Shown piece by piece: positions 42,122-50,674 of a stretch of DNA of 64,000 nucleotides. The stretch comes from Solibacter sp039934035. Its GTDB lineage: Bacteria; Acidobacteriota; Terriglobia; Bryobacterales; Bryobacteraceae. Numbering within the stretch: position 1 is the stretch's first letter; the number at the start of each line of letters is the position of its first letter. The notes under the pieces are model-generated. The model was not told the DNA's origin and made no database searches. It was given only the letters and a program-made list of their open reading frames with translations. The stretch covers positions 16,020-80,019 of the forward strand of contig JBDTMZ010000025.1 in assembly GCA_039934035.1 (NCBI GenBank), given 5' to 3'. Position numbers and translations under genes: made by a program.

Positions 42122-43122
42122 GCCCCGGCACTCCGGTGGCCGGGCCCCCGGTGATGCAGCGCAGTAAGTTAGGGTACGGTCTGCTTTCCGCCGCACTGGC
42201 CGCGGTGCTGCTTTACTACTCGCTACGCGGCGTGGAATGGGGGCGGGTTTGGGACACCATCCGGCACGCCGACGGATTCTTTCTGGGCGTCGCCTGCCTG
42301 ATCACGTGCTGTGCCTTCCTCATGCGCGCCTGCCGCTGGCGGATTCTGTTGAATGCCGGCGCGCGGTTCGACCTGGGCACGGTTTTCAGCGCCACGATGG
42401 CGGGGTACCTCGGCAACTCGTTCCTGCCGGCGCGCGCCGGGGAGTTTGTCCGCAGCTATGTCATCAGCAGCCGCTCCACGCTAAGCAAGACCTATGTTCT
42501 GACGACGGCGCTGAGCGAGCGCATGGTCGATGCCATTACGCTGGTGCTGGCGAGTTCGGTGGTTTTGCTGGGGGTCGAGCCCAAGCCGGAGTGGCTGGCA
42601 GGAGTGAGTCGCACCACGGCGATTGTCGCCGGGGCCGGTCTGCTGGCCATCGCGATTCTGCCGCACACGGGTGATCTGGTGGAGAGGTTGCTGCGCGCGC
42701 TGCCGATGCCGGCTCGCCTGCGCGCGCCGTTGCTTGGCTTCGCGGGGCAGATTCTGCTCGGACTGCGCACCTTCCACAGTGTGCGCCGGTTGGCCGGTTT
42801 CGCGTCGCTGACGGTGGTGATCTGGTCGCTGGATTGTTTGACGACGATGGCGGGGGCGCGGGCGCTCGGCATCAGCCTCTCATTTCCCGTGTGCCTGCTT
42901 CTTGTGACGGCGCTGGGGCTGGGGAGCGCGTTGCCCTCGACCCCGGGATACGTGGGAATCTTCCAATTCGTCACGGTCAGCGTGCTGTCGCCGTTTGGCG
43001 TCCCTCGCGATACAGCGCTGGCGTATAGTTTTGTCTCGCAGGCCATCGGGTATGTGGTGGTGCTGGCGCTTGGGCTGCCGGCAATCTACCGTATCAAGGA
43101 CTGGCGCAAGGCTATTTCCTAA
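42118..43122 (+). CDS. UPF0104/AglD-type lysylphosphatidylglycerol synthase-like membrane protein
   Basis: A 334-residue membrane protein with about eight helices and the family pattern (LGNSFLPARAGEFVRSYVIS, LSKTYVLTTALSERMVDAIT, STPGYVGIFQFVTVSVLSPF). UPF0104 proteins are related to the flippase part of MprF and some act in glycolipid or glycosyl-lipid transfer. It is translationally coupled to the gmhA-like gene (ATGA), which suggests a role with a heptose- or sugar-containing lipid. Confidence 0.88.
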   Translation: MSPGTPVAGPPVMQRSKLGYGLLSAALAAVLLYYSLRGVEWGRVWDTIRHADGFFLGVACLITCCAFLMRACRWRILLNAGARFDLGTVFSATMAGYLGNSFLPARAGEFVRSYVISSRSTLSKTYVLTTALSERMVDAITLVLASSVVLLGVEPKPEWLAGVSRTTAIVAGAGLLAIAILPHTGDLVERLLRALPMPARLRAPLLGFAGQILLGLRTFHSVRRLAGFASLTVVIWSLDCLTTMAGARALGISLSFPVCLLLVTALGLGSALPSTPGYVGIFQFVTVSVLSPFGVPRDTALAYSFVSQAIGYVVVLALGLPAIYRIKDWRKAIS

Positions 43123-43440
43123 ATCTCTGCCAGACGCGGGGGCGGGAAGCGTCGTGCTTGGGAGCGGCGGGTAGGCGCTCGGGACGAATCGCGTACGCGG
43201 TCAGGGCGGGCGGCGCACCTCGCGCTTGGGAGCGGCGAGGATCGTGATCCTGGGGGAATGTCGCGCTCAGGACGGGCCGCGCACAGGGCGGCGCCAAGTC
43301 GCCCCCTATGGATGGCGGATCGCATCGCGGCGGGCGCCGCTCCGCACCCACGATCACGTATAATAACGGAGTCATTAGTATTTTTGCGCCTATAACGCTC
43401 CGGCTTGCCCCACTCAGGGACGTGGAGTGGGGATGATTCC
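43123..43440. other. 318-base GC-rich intergenic region with repeats
   Basis: Between the UPF0104 and ABC permease genes there is no credible gene. The first 200 bases hold an imperfect repeat (listed separately). An AT-richer stretch at about 43360-43395 (GTATAATAACGG) looks like a -10 region and is a candidate promoter for the ABC transporter genes. Confidence 0.55.
43155..43237. repeat. Imperfect intergenic repeat, 69-base period
   Basis: The 14-base GCTTGGGAGCGGCG occurs exactly at 43155 and 43224. Related GGACGAATCGCG and GGACGGGCCGCG elements sit between and after. It is a third intergenic repeat with about 60-70-base spacing, like those at 12982 and 16369. Confidence 0.65.
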
Positions 43441-44202
43441 ATGTGGAACGGTGATTACGCATTTCTACTGTCGAATCTTGTCAAGAAAGATTTCAAGGTT
43501 CGCTACCGCAACATGTCGCTGGGAATCTTCTGGTCATTGTTGAACCCCATGGTCACCATGGGTGTGCTCACCCTGGTATTCACCAAATTCTTCCCGACCA
43601 AGCAGCCCGCTTTTCCGGTCTTCGTGCTCTGCGGGTTGGTGCCGTTCAACTTCCTCACTCTCGCCTGGAGCAGCGGCACGAGTTCCCTCCTGGATAACGC
43701 CGCGCTGATCAAACGGGTCGCCGTCCCCCGCGAGATTGTTCCCATTGCCACCGTCCTCGGCAACTGCATTCACCTGCTCATTCAGATTGGGCTTCTGCTT
43801 ACATTCACTCTGGCCTTTGGCTTCGGTGTGAACCGTTTCTGGGTGTGGCTGCCCGTGATCTGGCTGATGGAGATCGTCTTCGTCTGCGGCATTACGCTGA
43901 TCACGTCGTGCCTGAATGTCTACGTGCGGGACACCCGCTACGTGGTGGAATCGGTCAACACGATGCTCTTCTGGCTGGTGCCCATCTTCTACTCAGACGC
44001 GTCCATTCCGCCGCAATTCCGCGAAATCGTCTGGTACAACCCGGTGGCCGCTATGGTGAGCGCGCTGCGCTATATCCTGATGAGCGGAACCCCGCCGCCG
44101 GCTACGCTCCTCATCAAGCTTTCGCTCAGTTCTTTTGCCATCCTTGCTGTGGGCGTGATTACGTTTCGCAAGCTGAAACCGAATTTTTACGATTACCTGT
44201 GA
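43441..44202 (+). CDS. ABC-2 type polysaccharide export permease
   Basis: A 253-residue permease with six membrane helices, of the TagG/Wzm type (KKDFKVRYRNMSLGIFWSLL, NPMVTMGVLTLVFTKFF, YNPVAAMVSALRYILMSG). Together with the ATPase encoded next it exports a polysaccharide or O-antigen chain across the inner membrane. The start at 43441 is chosen because WNGDYAFLLSNLVKKDFK is the family N-terminus; an ATG at 43405 would add 12 residues. Confidence 0.93.
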   Translation: MWNGDYAFLLSNLVKKDFKVRYRNMSLGIFWSLLNPMVTMGVLTLVFTKFFPTKQPAFPVFVLCGLVPFNFLTLAWSSGTSSLLDNAALIKRVAVPREIVPIATVLGNCIHLLIQIGLLLTFTLAFGFGVNRFWVWLPVIWLMEIVFVCGITLITSCLNVYVRDTRYVVESVNTMLFWLVPIFYSDASIPPQFREIVWYNPVAAMVSALRYILMSGTPPPATLLIKLSLSSFAILAVGVITFRKLKPNFYDYL

Positions 44203-44203
44203 T

Positions 44204-44944
44204 ATGTCGCTGATCGAATTCGAGCACGTCTCCAAGACTTTCACCCACTCGGGCGGGGCCCAATTGCTGCGCGCGCATATCGAGCACCGCTTTCGCCCCA
44301 CGCGCAAACCCGAAGTGTTCTACGCCTTGAAGGACGTTACCTTCCACGTCGAGCATGGGGAGTGCATGGCGATCGTGGGCGGGAACGGGGCGGGAAAGAG
44401 TACCCTGCTCAGCCTGGTGACGGGACTCTGCCGGCCGACCGAAGGACGAATCAACGTCAAAGGCCGTGTGGCTGCTCTGCTCGAACTCGGCTCCGGTTTC
44501 CATCCGGACCTGACCGGTGCGGAGAATATCATGCTCAACGCGTCGCTGCTCGGGCTCAGCCGCAAACGGGCGGAAGCGTCCTTCGACGATATCGTCGAGT
44601 TCTCGGGCGTTGGCGATTTCATCGACGACCCGATCCGCACCTATTCCAGCGGCATGACCATGCGCCTTGCCTTCTCGGTGGCGGTGCACGTGGACCCGGA
44701 CATTCTGATCATCGACGAAGTACTTGCCGTCGGCGACCAGGCGTTTCAGACGAAGTGTTTTGAGCGCATCGCACGGTTCAAAGAGGAAGGGCGGACGCTC
44801 CTTTTTGTCTCTCATTCTGCCCAACTCGTACGCCAGTTCTGCGACCGCACGTTGTGGCTCGACAACGGGCAGGCGGTGCTGATCGGCACGCCGGATGAGG
44901 TGTTGAACGCTTACGCCGGCAAGTCCCTGCACGCAGAGGAATAG
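44204..44944 (+). CDS. ABC transporter ATPase for polysaccharide export (Wzt/TagH type)
   Basis: A 246-residue ATPase. Walker A is GGNGAGKST, the signature TYSSGMTMRLAFSVAVH is of the Wzt/TagH form, and Walker B is ILIIDEVLAVGD. It lacks the C-terminal carbohydrate-binding domain of larger Wzt proteins. ATG follows the permease stop by one base. The substrate cannot be told from sequence, but neighbouring GalT, GmhA and asparagine synthase genes suggest a surface glycan. Confidence 0.93.
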   Translation: MSLIEFEHVSKTFTHSGGAQLLRAHIEHRFRPTRKPEVFYALKDVTFHVEHGECMAIVGGNGAGKSTLLSLVTGLCRPTEGRINVKGRVAALLELGSGFHPDLTGAENIMLNASLLGLSRKRAEASFDDIVEFSGVGDFIDDPIRTYSSGMTMRLAFSVAVHVDPDILIIDEVLAVGDQAFQTKCFERIARFKEEGRTLLFVSHSAQLVRQFCDRTLWLDNGQAVLIGTPDEVLNAYAGKSLHAEE

Positions 44945-45164
44945 CAGAAGAATAAGGGTCGGCAGTGCAATATCCGCTCGGGAGTGGCGCCCGCGCTATC
45001 GGCATTTATTCGCGCCACAGATTCACATTGTCGGTAATTCGCTGACCGTAACGGTCGATTCTTTCGAACTTCCCAGCCTTCGCTTCCACGGCGTTCCCAC
45101 GGATTCCCTTCCACCGCCCGGTGGACTTCCCGCAATTCCCGCGCACCGCTTAACGCTCTTTCAT

Positions 45165-45194
45165 TTGACACCTCCTTCGCGCCTCCGCTATCCT
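45165..45194 (+). promoter_or_regulatory. Sigma-70 type promoter for the lysine/DAP operon
   Basis: TTGACA at 45165-45170, an 18-base spacer and TATCCT at 45189-45194. Transcription would start near 45201, exactly where the riboswitch begins. Confidence 0.7.
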
Positions 45195-45202
45195 GAAACT
45201 TA

Positions 45203-45388
45203 CCGTAGAGGCGCGGCGGCCATCAGTAGCCCTGCCGGATTTCCGATTGAGTTCGGAGGCCGGGGCGAAAGGGGCCGGTCACGATCCCGCCGAAATCGGA
45301 ACGGAGACTCAATTCCTTCCGGTTGGGGAGCCAGGTCAAATCCTGCTCACTGTCACCCGTTTCTCAGGCGGGTGGAGCGCTATCGGGA
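45203..45388 (+). ncRNA. Lysine riboswitch (L-box)
   Basis: The conserved L-box pieces occur in order: AGAGGCGCG (45207), AGTA (45225), GAAAGGGG (45267), CCGCCGAA (45287), GGTTGGGGAGCC (45321), CTGTCAC (45350) and GTGGAGCGCTATC (45372). Order and spacing match the five-helix lysine aptamer of Rfam RF00168. It lies 60 bases before dapE and leads a six-gene lysine/DAP operon, the usual target. No poly-U terminator follows, so control is probably at translation or by Rho. Confidence 0.92.
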
Positions 45389-45448
45389 ATGATGCACGCT
45401 CATCTGTGTGCTGTCTCCTCCCCTTCGCCTCCCCCCAAACGGAAATTT

Positions 45449-46468
45449 ATGAATGTCTTTGAACTGACACGCGCACTCATCGATATCGAATCCATCACCA
45501 ACAACGAGGAGCGCGTTGGCAATTACCTCTACGATTACCTCGCCCCTCTGGTTGCCCTCTACGACGGCCACATCGAGCGCATCGAGGTGGAGCCGCGCCG
45601 CTTCAACGTCTTCGCCAGTTGGGGCGAGTCGCTGATCGTCACCCTCTCCACCCACCTCGATACCGTGCCGCCCTTCTTCACCTCGCGCGAAGACGATGAC
45701 TTCATCTGGGGACGCGGCGCCTGCGACACCAAGGGCATCATCGCGAGCATGATCAAGTCCATCGAGGCCCTGCTCGAAGCCGGCCAGCGCGGCTTTGGCC
45801 TGCTCCTTGTAGTCGGCGAGGAGCGCAACTCGGCCGGCGCCTACAAGGCCGCCCAAACTCCGCGCGGCTCGCGCTACGTCATCAACGGCGAACCTACCGA
45901 AAACCAGCTCGCCCTCGGCAGCAAAGGCGCCCTGCGCTATGAAGTCTGCGCCTCCGGCCGGATGGCCCACTCCGCCTACCCTGAACTGGGCGATTCCGCC
46001 ATCCACAAACTGCTCGACGCGCTCGCCGACATCCGCAAGATCGCGCTACCGGTGGACGATCTGCTCGGCCCCAGCACCCTCAACATCGGCACCCTCTCCG
46101 GGGGCCGCGCCCCCAACGTGATCGCGGACGAAGCCAAGGCCGATATCATGATTCGTCTCGTCGGCGATTCCAGCGACACTAAAGCCGCCCTGCAGCGCGC
46201 CGCCGAAGGCCGCGCCGAATTGCGCGAAGTAATCGAAATTCCCGCCGTCCGCCTCGGTGCGGTCGCCGGCATTCCCACCACCGTGGTGGCCTTCACCACC
46301 GACATCCCGGCCTTCAACGGAGCCTGGGGCGAACCCTTTCTCATCGGCCCCGGCACCATTCACGTCGCACATACTTCCGAAGAGCGCGTGCCCAAAGCGC
46401 AGCTCCTCGAAGCCGTGCAAATCTATCAGACCATCGTAAAGGAATTATGCAAACGCGAATCGAAGTAG
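45449..46468 (+). CDS. dapE: M20-family deacylase, probable succinyl-diaminopimelate desuccinylase
   Basis: A 339-residue M20 peptidase. VTLSTHLDTVPPF, WGRGACDTKGIIASMIKSIE, VVGEERNSAGA and SGRMAHSAYPELGDSAI carry the expected zinc ligands and catalytic Asp/Glu. The M20 family also includes ArgE and LysK; DapE is preferred because the gene is first in a riboswitch-led operon with asd, lysC, dapB, dapA and dapD. The start at 45449 lies after the riboswitch; the frame before it is the riboswitch itself. It overlaps asd by 22 bases. Confidence 0.83.
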   Translation: MNVFELTRALIDIESITNNEERVGNYLYDYLAPLVALYDGHIERIEVEPRRFNVFASWGESLIVTLSTHLDTVPPFFTSREDDDFIWGRGACDTKGIIASMIKSIEALLEAGQRGFGLLLVVGEERNSAGAYKAAQTPRGSRYVINGEPTENQLALGSKGALRYEVCASGRMAHSAYPELGDSAIHKLLDALADIRKIALPVDDLLGPSTLNIGTLSGGRAPNVIADEAKADIMIRLVGDSSDTKAALQRAAEGRAELREVIEIPAVRLGAVAGIPTTVVAFTTDIPAFNGAWGEPFLIGPGTIHVAHTSEERVPKAQLLEAVQIYQTIVKELCKRESK

Positions 46469-47493
46469 GCATTCTCGGCGCCACCGGCATGGTGGGCCAG
46501 CACTTTATCAAGTTCCTCCAGGGGAACCCGTGGTTCGACCTGAAGTGGCTCGGAGCCAGCGATCGCTCCGCCAGCAAGAAGTATAAGGACGCCATGACGT
46601 GGCATCTTGCGGGCGGCACGCCGGATTCCGTCGCCGGACTCACGGTCGAAGAGTGCCGGCCGGGCAATGCGCCGAAGCTGCTCTTCTCCGCCATGGATGC
46701 CGGCGTCGCCACCGAAATCGAGCGCTCGTTTGCCGAAGCCGGACACGTCGTCGTCTCCAACTCGCGCAATCACCGCATGGAGCGCGATGTGCCGCTGCTC
46801 GTGCCCGAAGTCAATGCCGACCACCTGAAGCTCGTCCCCGAACAGAAAGCGCGCGGCTGGAAAGGTCAGATCGTCACCAACCCGAACTGCTCCACCATCG
46901 GACTGGTGATGGCACTCGGCCCACTGAAGCAGTTCGGCATCGAAAAGATCATCGTCACCACGATGCAGGCTATCTCCGGCGCTGGCTATCCTGGCGTGCC
47001 CTCCATGGACATCATGGGCAACGTAGTTCCGTTCATCGGCGGCGAAGAGGAAAAGATGGAGATGGAGACCCAGAAGATTCTGGGCGATTTCGCGGGCGAC
47101 CATATCGAACCCCTCTCCGCCAAGGTCAGCGCGCACTGCAACCGCGTCCCCGTGGTGGACGGCCACACCGAGAGCGTCTCCGTCGAGTTTGCCACCAAGC
47201 CCTCGCTCGACGAAGTCCGCCACGCGCTGGAAAGTTTTCGCGGCGAACCGCAGGCCCTCAACCTGCCGAGCGCGCCGCCCAATCCCGTGATCTACATGCA
47301 GGAAGCCAACCGCCCGCAACCGCGAAAGGACGCCGAACGCGAGCGCGGCATGGCCGCCTTCGTCGGCCGCCTGCGCCCCTGCACCGTCTTCGATTACAAG
47401 TTCGTCGTGCTCAGCCACAACACCATTCGCGGCGCCGCCGGCGCTGCCGTGCTGAATGCCGAACTGATGCATGCGAAAGGGATGCTCGCGTAA
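46447..47493 (+). CDS. asd: Aspartate-semialdehyde dehydrogenase (archaeal/fungal type)
   Basis: A 348-residue ASADH. GILGATGMVGQHFI binds NADP and TNPNCSTIG carries the catalytic Cys (about C148); SAHCNRVPVVDGHTESVSVE is also conserved. The RNHRME and PNCSTIGLV pattern is of the yeast/archaeal branch, different from the E. coli branch. It converts aspartyl phosphate to aspartate semialdehyde, the branch point to DAP and lysine. Its stop overlaps lysC by one base (TAATG). Confidence 0.94.
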   Translation: MQTRIEVGILGATGMVGQHFIKFLQGNPWFDLKWLGASDRSASKKYKDAMTWHLAGGTPDSVAGLTVEECRPGNAPKLLFSAMDAGVATEIERSFAEAGHVVVSNSRNHRMERDVPLLVPEVNADHLKLVPEQKARGWKGQIVTNPNCSTIGLVMALGPLKQFGIEKIIVTTMQAISGAGYPGVPSMDIMGNVVPFIGGEEEKMEMETQKILGDFAGDHIEPLSAKVSAHCNRVPVVDGHTESVSVEFATKPSLDEVRHALESFRGEPQALNLPSAPPNPVIYMQEANRPQPRKDAERERGMAAFVGRLRPCTVFDYKFVVLSHNTIRGAAGAAVLNAELMHAKGMLA

Positions 47494-48884
47494 TGATTGT
47501 CATGAAGTTCGGCGGCACCTCGGTAGAGAGCGCCGCCGCCATCGAACGCGTTGCCGGAATTGTGCGCGCCCGCGAGGCGCGCCGCCCCGTTGTGGTGGTC
47601 TCCGCCATGGGCAAGACCACCAACAAACTGCTTGAAATCGCAGGCACCGCCATCAAGGGCAAGCGCGAGGAATACATCCGCCTGCTCCACGACCTCCGCG
47701 ACTACCATTCGCGCGAGGCCCGCCAGATTGTGCCCCTCAGCGACCGCGCGGAGCTTGACCGCTTCCTCGACGAGCACTTTCAAGAGCTCACCGAACTGGT
47801 CAAAGGTCTCGCCGTACTCGGCGAACTCACGCCGCGCTCCATCGACGCCATCTCCAGCTACGGCGAGCGGCTCTCCAGCTACATCGTCACTCTCGGCTTC
47901 CGCCATTTCGGGATGCAGGCCGCGCACGTCGATGCGCGCGACGTCATCATCACCGACAGGCGCCACACCGCCGCTCTGCCCAACTTTCCGGAAACCTACG
48001 CCCGACTCGCCGCCACCATCCCTCCCCTTGCCGCCAACAGCGTCGTGGTGATGGGCGGTTTCATCGGCTCCACCGAAGACGGCGTCACCACCACGCTGGG
48101 CCGCGGCGGCAGCGATTATACCGCCGCCATCGTGGGGGCCGGCATCAACGCCGAAGAGATCCAGATCTGGACCGATGTGGACGGCATGCTCACCGCCGAC
48201 CCCACCATCCTTCCCGGCGGACACCGCGTCAAAATCATCTCCTTCGCTGAAGCCGCCGAGCTCGCGTATTTCGGAGCCAAGGTGCTGCACCCCGCTACCG
48301 TCGTACCCGCGATCGAGAAGAACATTCCGGTGCTGATTCTCAACTCGCGCCGTCCCGAAGTGCCCGGCACGCGCATCACGGCCGATTCCGTGCACTGCGA
48401 CAACACCGTCAAATCCATCGCCTGCAAGCGTAAGATCACCACTGTCAACATACACTCCACGCGCATGCTGATGGCCCACGGCTTTCTGCATCGCATTTTC
48501 GAAATCTTCGATCGCTACGAGACGCCCGTCGATATGGTGGCTACCAGCGAAGTCAGCGTGTCGCTCACCATCGACAACACGTCGCGCATCGATCTCGTGC
48601 TGGGCGATCTTCGCCAGTTCGCCGAAGTCACGGTGGAGCACGATAGCGTCATCGTCTGCCTGGTGGGCGAAAATATCCGCCATACGCCCGGTGTGGCGCG
48701 CCGCGTCTTCAACGCGCTCGACAGCATCAACATCCGCATGATCAGCCAGGGCGCCTCGCTGCTCAACCTCAGCTTCGTGGTTGCCGAAAGCGATCTCCTG
48801 CGCACGGTGAAAGCCCTGCACGACGAGTTCTTCGCCGAGCTCGACCCCAATGTCTTCGAACGCAAAGAGGCCGTGCATGCGTAA
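47493..48884 (+). CDS. lysC: Aspartate kinase
   Basis: A 463-residue aspartokinase. KFGGTSVESAAAIERV, TLGRGGSDYTAAIVGAGI and EIQIWTDVDGMLTADP define the kinase domain, and two C-terminal ACT-like repeats follow (from about residue 310). It catalyses the first step of the aspartate pathway and is probably lysine-sensitive, as the monofunctional LysC type (449 residues in E. coli) is. The feedback ligand is inferred. It overlaps dapB by 8 bases. The asd-lysC-dapB order gives coordinated control by the riboswitch. Confidence 0.95.
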   Translation: MIVMKFGGTSVESAAAIERVAGIVRAREARRPVVVVSAMGKTTNKLLEIAGTAIKGKREEYIRLLHDLRDYHSREARQIVPLSDRAELDRFLDEHFQELTELVKGLAVLGELTPRSIDAISSYGERLSSYIVTLGFRHFGMQAAHVDARDVIITDRRHTAALPNFPETYARLAATIPPLAANSVVVMGGFIGSTEDGVTTTLGRGGSDYTAAIVGAGINAEEIQIWTDVDGMLTADPTILPGGHRVKIISFAEAAELAYFGAKVLHPATVVPAIEKNIPVLILNSRRPEVPGTRITADSVHCDNTVKSIACKRKITTVNIHSTRMLMAHGFLHRIFEIFDRYETPVDMVATSEVSVSLTIDNTSRIDLVLGDLRQFAEVTVEHDSVIVCLVGENIRHTPGVARRVFNALDSINIRMISQGASLLNLSFVVAESDLLRTVKALHDEFFAELDPNVFERKEAVHA

Positions 48885-49566
48885 ACTCGCCATCGTCGGC
48901 TACGGCAAAATGGGCAGGCTCATCGAGCAACTTGCTCCCGAGTACGGTTTCGAAGTCGCGCTCAAGCTGGACGAGTTCAACAACGTCAACGGCGGCGGAC
49001 TCACAGCCGAAAACTTCCAGGGCATCGATGTCGCCATCGAATTTTCCATCCCCTCGGCCGTCGCCGGCAACGTGGCAGGCGTCGCGAAGTTGGGAGTGCC
49101 TCTCGTGGTCGGCACCACCGGCTGGCTGGAACACTTAGAGCAGGTGAAGCGCACCGTCGCCGCGCACGATTCCGGACTGGTCTGGAGTCCCAACTTCTCC
49201 ATCGGCGTCAACGTCTTTTTCCGTCTGGTCGCCGAGGCCGCGCGCCTGCTCTCTGAAGAGCCGGCCTACGGTTCCTGGGCCTGGGAGATTCACCATTCCG
49301 CCAAGAAAGATGCGCCGTCTGGTACCCTGCTGAAACTGGTGGACGAAATGAAGAAAGCGGGCTACACGCGCAATATCGACGTGGGCTCCAACCGTGCCGG
49401 CACAATCCCCGGCACCCATGAAATCGGCTTCGATAGCGCGGCGGACACCATCACGCTCCGCCATACCGCGCGCAGCCGCGAAGGCTTCGCCCGCGGCGCG
49501 CTCAAGGCCGCCGGGTGGATCGCCGGCAAGAAGGGTTTTTACGAATTTAGCGAGATCGAGTTTTAG
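48877..49566 (+). CDS. dapB: 4-hydroxy-tetrahydrodipicolinate reductase
   Basis: A 229-residue DapB, somewhat shorter than the E. coli enzyme (273). GYGKMGRLIEQ is the nucleotide-binding start, GTTGW the family motif, and EIHHSAKKDAPSGTLLKL the substrate-binding/catalytic signature. It reduces the DapA product in the DAP pathway. The ATG at 48877 lies inside lysC. Confidence 0.95.
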   Translation: MRKLAIVGYGKMGRLIEQLAPEYGFEVALKLDEFNNVNGGGLTAENFQGIDVAIEFSIPSAVAGNVAGVAKLGVPLVVGTTGWLEHLEQVKRTVAAHDSGLVWSPNFSIGVNVFFRLVAEAARLLSEEPAYGSWAWEIHHSAKKDAPSGTLLKLVDEMKKAGYTRNIDVGSNRAGTIPGTHEIGFDSAADTITLRHTARSREGFARGALKAAGWIAGKKGFYEFSEIEF

Positions 49567-49587
49567 GTGCTAGAAAGAATGGGCCGC

Positions 49588-49657
49588 CGATGAACGCCGA
49601 TAAACGCAGATAAAACCGAGTTGTTCTTATCGGCGTGCATCGGCGTTCATCTGCAGC
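49588..49657. repeat. Imperfect inverted repeat between dapB and dapA
   Basis: The arm GCCGATGAACGCCGATAAAC (from 49588) can pair with GCGTGCATCGGCGTTCATC (to about 49654), giving a long stem around an AT-rich loop. The GATGAACGC words are typical of a dispersed intergenic repeat found in many bacteria. It may act as an RNA hairpin within the operon transcript. Confidence 0.75.
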
Positions 49658-49694
49658 CAACAAGGTTTAATAAAGTATTTTCTGGAGGTGGTAC

Positions 49695-50579
49695 ATGTTT
49701 ACTGGATGCGGCACAGCCCTGGTTACACCGTTCAAGCAGGATCTGTCCCTGGATGAAGCAACACTGCGCGTCCTCGTGCGCCGTCAAATCGACGCCGGAA
49801 TCAACTTCCTGGTTCCGTGCGGCACTACGGGCGAGAGCCCTACGCTGACGCGTGCCGAGCATCTTCGCGTCGTTGAGATCACGATCGAAGAGGCCAAAGG
49901 CAAAGTGCCCGTGGTCGCCGGCGCCGGCGGCTACAACACCTACGAGGTCATCGAACTCGCTCACGAGATCGAAGCCATGGGGGCCGATGCACTCCTTTCC
50001 GTCACGCCCTATTACAACAAGCCCACGCAGGAAGGTCTCTACCAGCACTACCGCGCCATCGCCGCCGCCACCCGCCTGCCGATTGTGCTCTACAACGTGC
50101 AGGGACGCACCGGCGTCAACATCGAGCCCGCGACTCTCGGCCGCCTCTCCAAGATCGACAACATCGTCGCCGTGAAAGAAGCCAGCGGCAACATCGGACA
50201 GATGGCCACGATCATGAACGAAGTGCCCTCCGATTTCGTCGTCCTCTCCGGCGACGATGCCATCACCATCCCGCTCTGCGCTCTCGGCGGCCGCGGCATC
50301 ATCTCCGTCGCCTCCAACGAAATTCCCGCCGAAATGACGGCCATCGCGCAAGCCTGCCTGCGCAACGATTTCCCCGCCGCCCGCGAAATTCAGGCAAAGT
50401 ACCTGCCCCTGATGAACATCAATTTCGTGGAATCCAACCCCATCCCGGTGAAAGCGGCCATGGCGCTGATGGGCTTGCTCGAACCCGTCTGGCGGCTCCC
50501 CATGGTGCCGCCCTCCGCCGCCAGCCTGAGTAAGATCGAAGCGGTCCTCGCCCAGGTCGGCCTGCTGGTGCATCAATAA
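49695..50579 (+). CDS. dapA: 4-hydroxy-tetrahydrodipicolinate synthase
   Basis: A 294-residue DapA. CGTTGESPTLT, ALLSVTPYYNKPTQEGLYQH and VKEASGN with the Schiff-base Lys161 are intact, and Y133 lies in LYNVQGRTG. The last motif has Gln136 where YNVPGRTG with Pro is usual. A strong GGAGGTG box precedes the ATG. It condenses aspartate semialdehyde with pyruvate. The 128-base gap before it holds the inverted repeat, so a separate promoter is possible. Confidence 0.95.
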   Translation: MFTGCGTALVTPFKQDLSLDEATLRVLVRRQIDAGINFLVPCGTTGESPTLTRAEHLRVVEITIEEAKGKVPVVAGAGGYNTYEVIELAHEIEAMGADALLSVTPYYNKPTQEGLYQHYRAIAAATRLPIVLYNVQGRTGVNIEPATLGRLSKIDNIVAVKEASGNIGQMATIMNEVPSDFVVLSGDDAITIPLCALGGRGIISVASNEIPAEMTAIAQACLRNDFPAAREIQAKYLPLMNINFVESNPIPVKAAMALMGLLEPVWRLPMVPPSAASLSKIEAVLAQVGLLVHQ

Positions 50580-50585
50580 CAAAGT

Positions 50586-50626
50586 GCGGCAGGCATTCCT
50601 GTCTGCCGCCGCCTTCAGGCGGCGCG
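50586..50626. repeat. Two adjacent hairpins between dapA and dapD
   Basis: GCGGCAG/CTGCCGC (arms 50586 and 50603) and GCCGCC-TTCA-GGCGGC (50608-50623) form two stem-loops seven bases after the dapA stop. No T-run follows, so simple intrinsic termination is not indicated; they could stabilise or attenuate the transcript. Confidence 0.65.
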
Positions 50627-50674
50627 AACCCCGTGTAAGCTCTCGCACCGAGACGGTGCTCCCTTACCGTGACA

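Larger units (their letters stand above)
44945..45448. other. 504-base leader region of the lysine operon
   Basis: No credible gene lies here. From 45165 it holds the promoter and riboswitch listed separately; 44945-45164 shows no recognisable element. Bases 45389-45448 form the expression platform, with a small hairpin (GCAC...GTGC near 45393-45410) and a pyrimidine-rich run before a weak GGAA box at the dapE start. Confidence 0.7.

Noticed and set aside
44996..45003. GCCGATAG on the minus strand as another sigma-28 site
   Set aside because: It points into the end of the ABC ATPase gene with no flagellar or other gene downstream, and no TAAA at the right distance.
44911..45171. Minus-strand 86-codon frame before the lysine operon
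   Set aside because: It runs into the 3' end of the ABC ATPase gene and over the promoter of the lysine operon, with no protein features.
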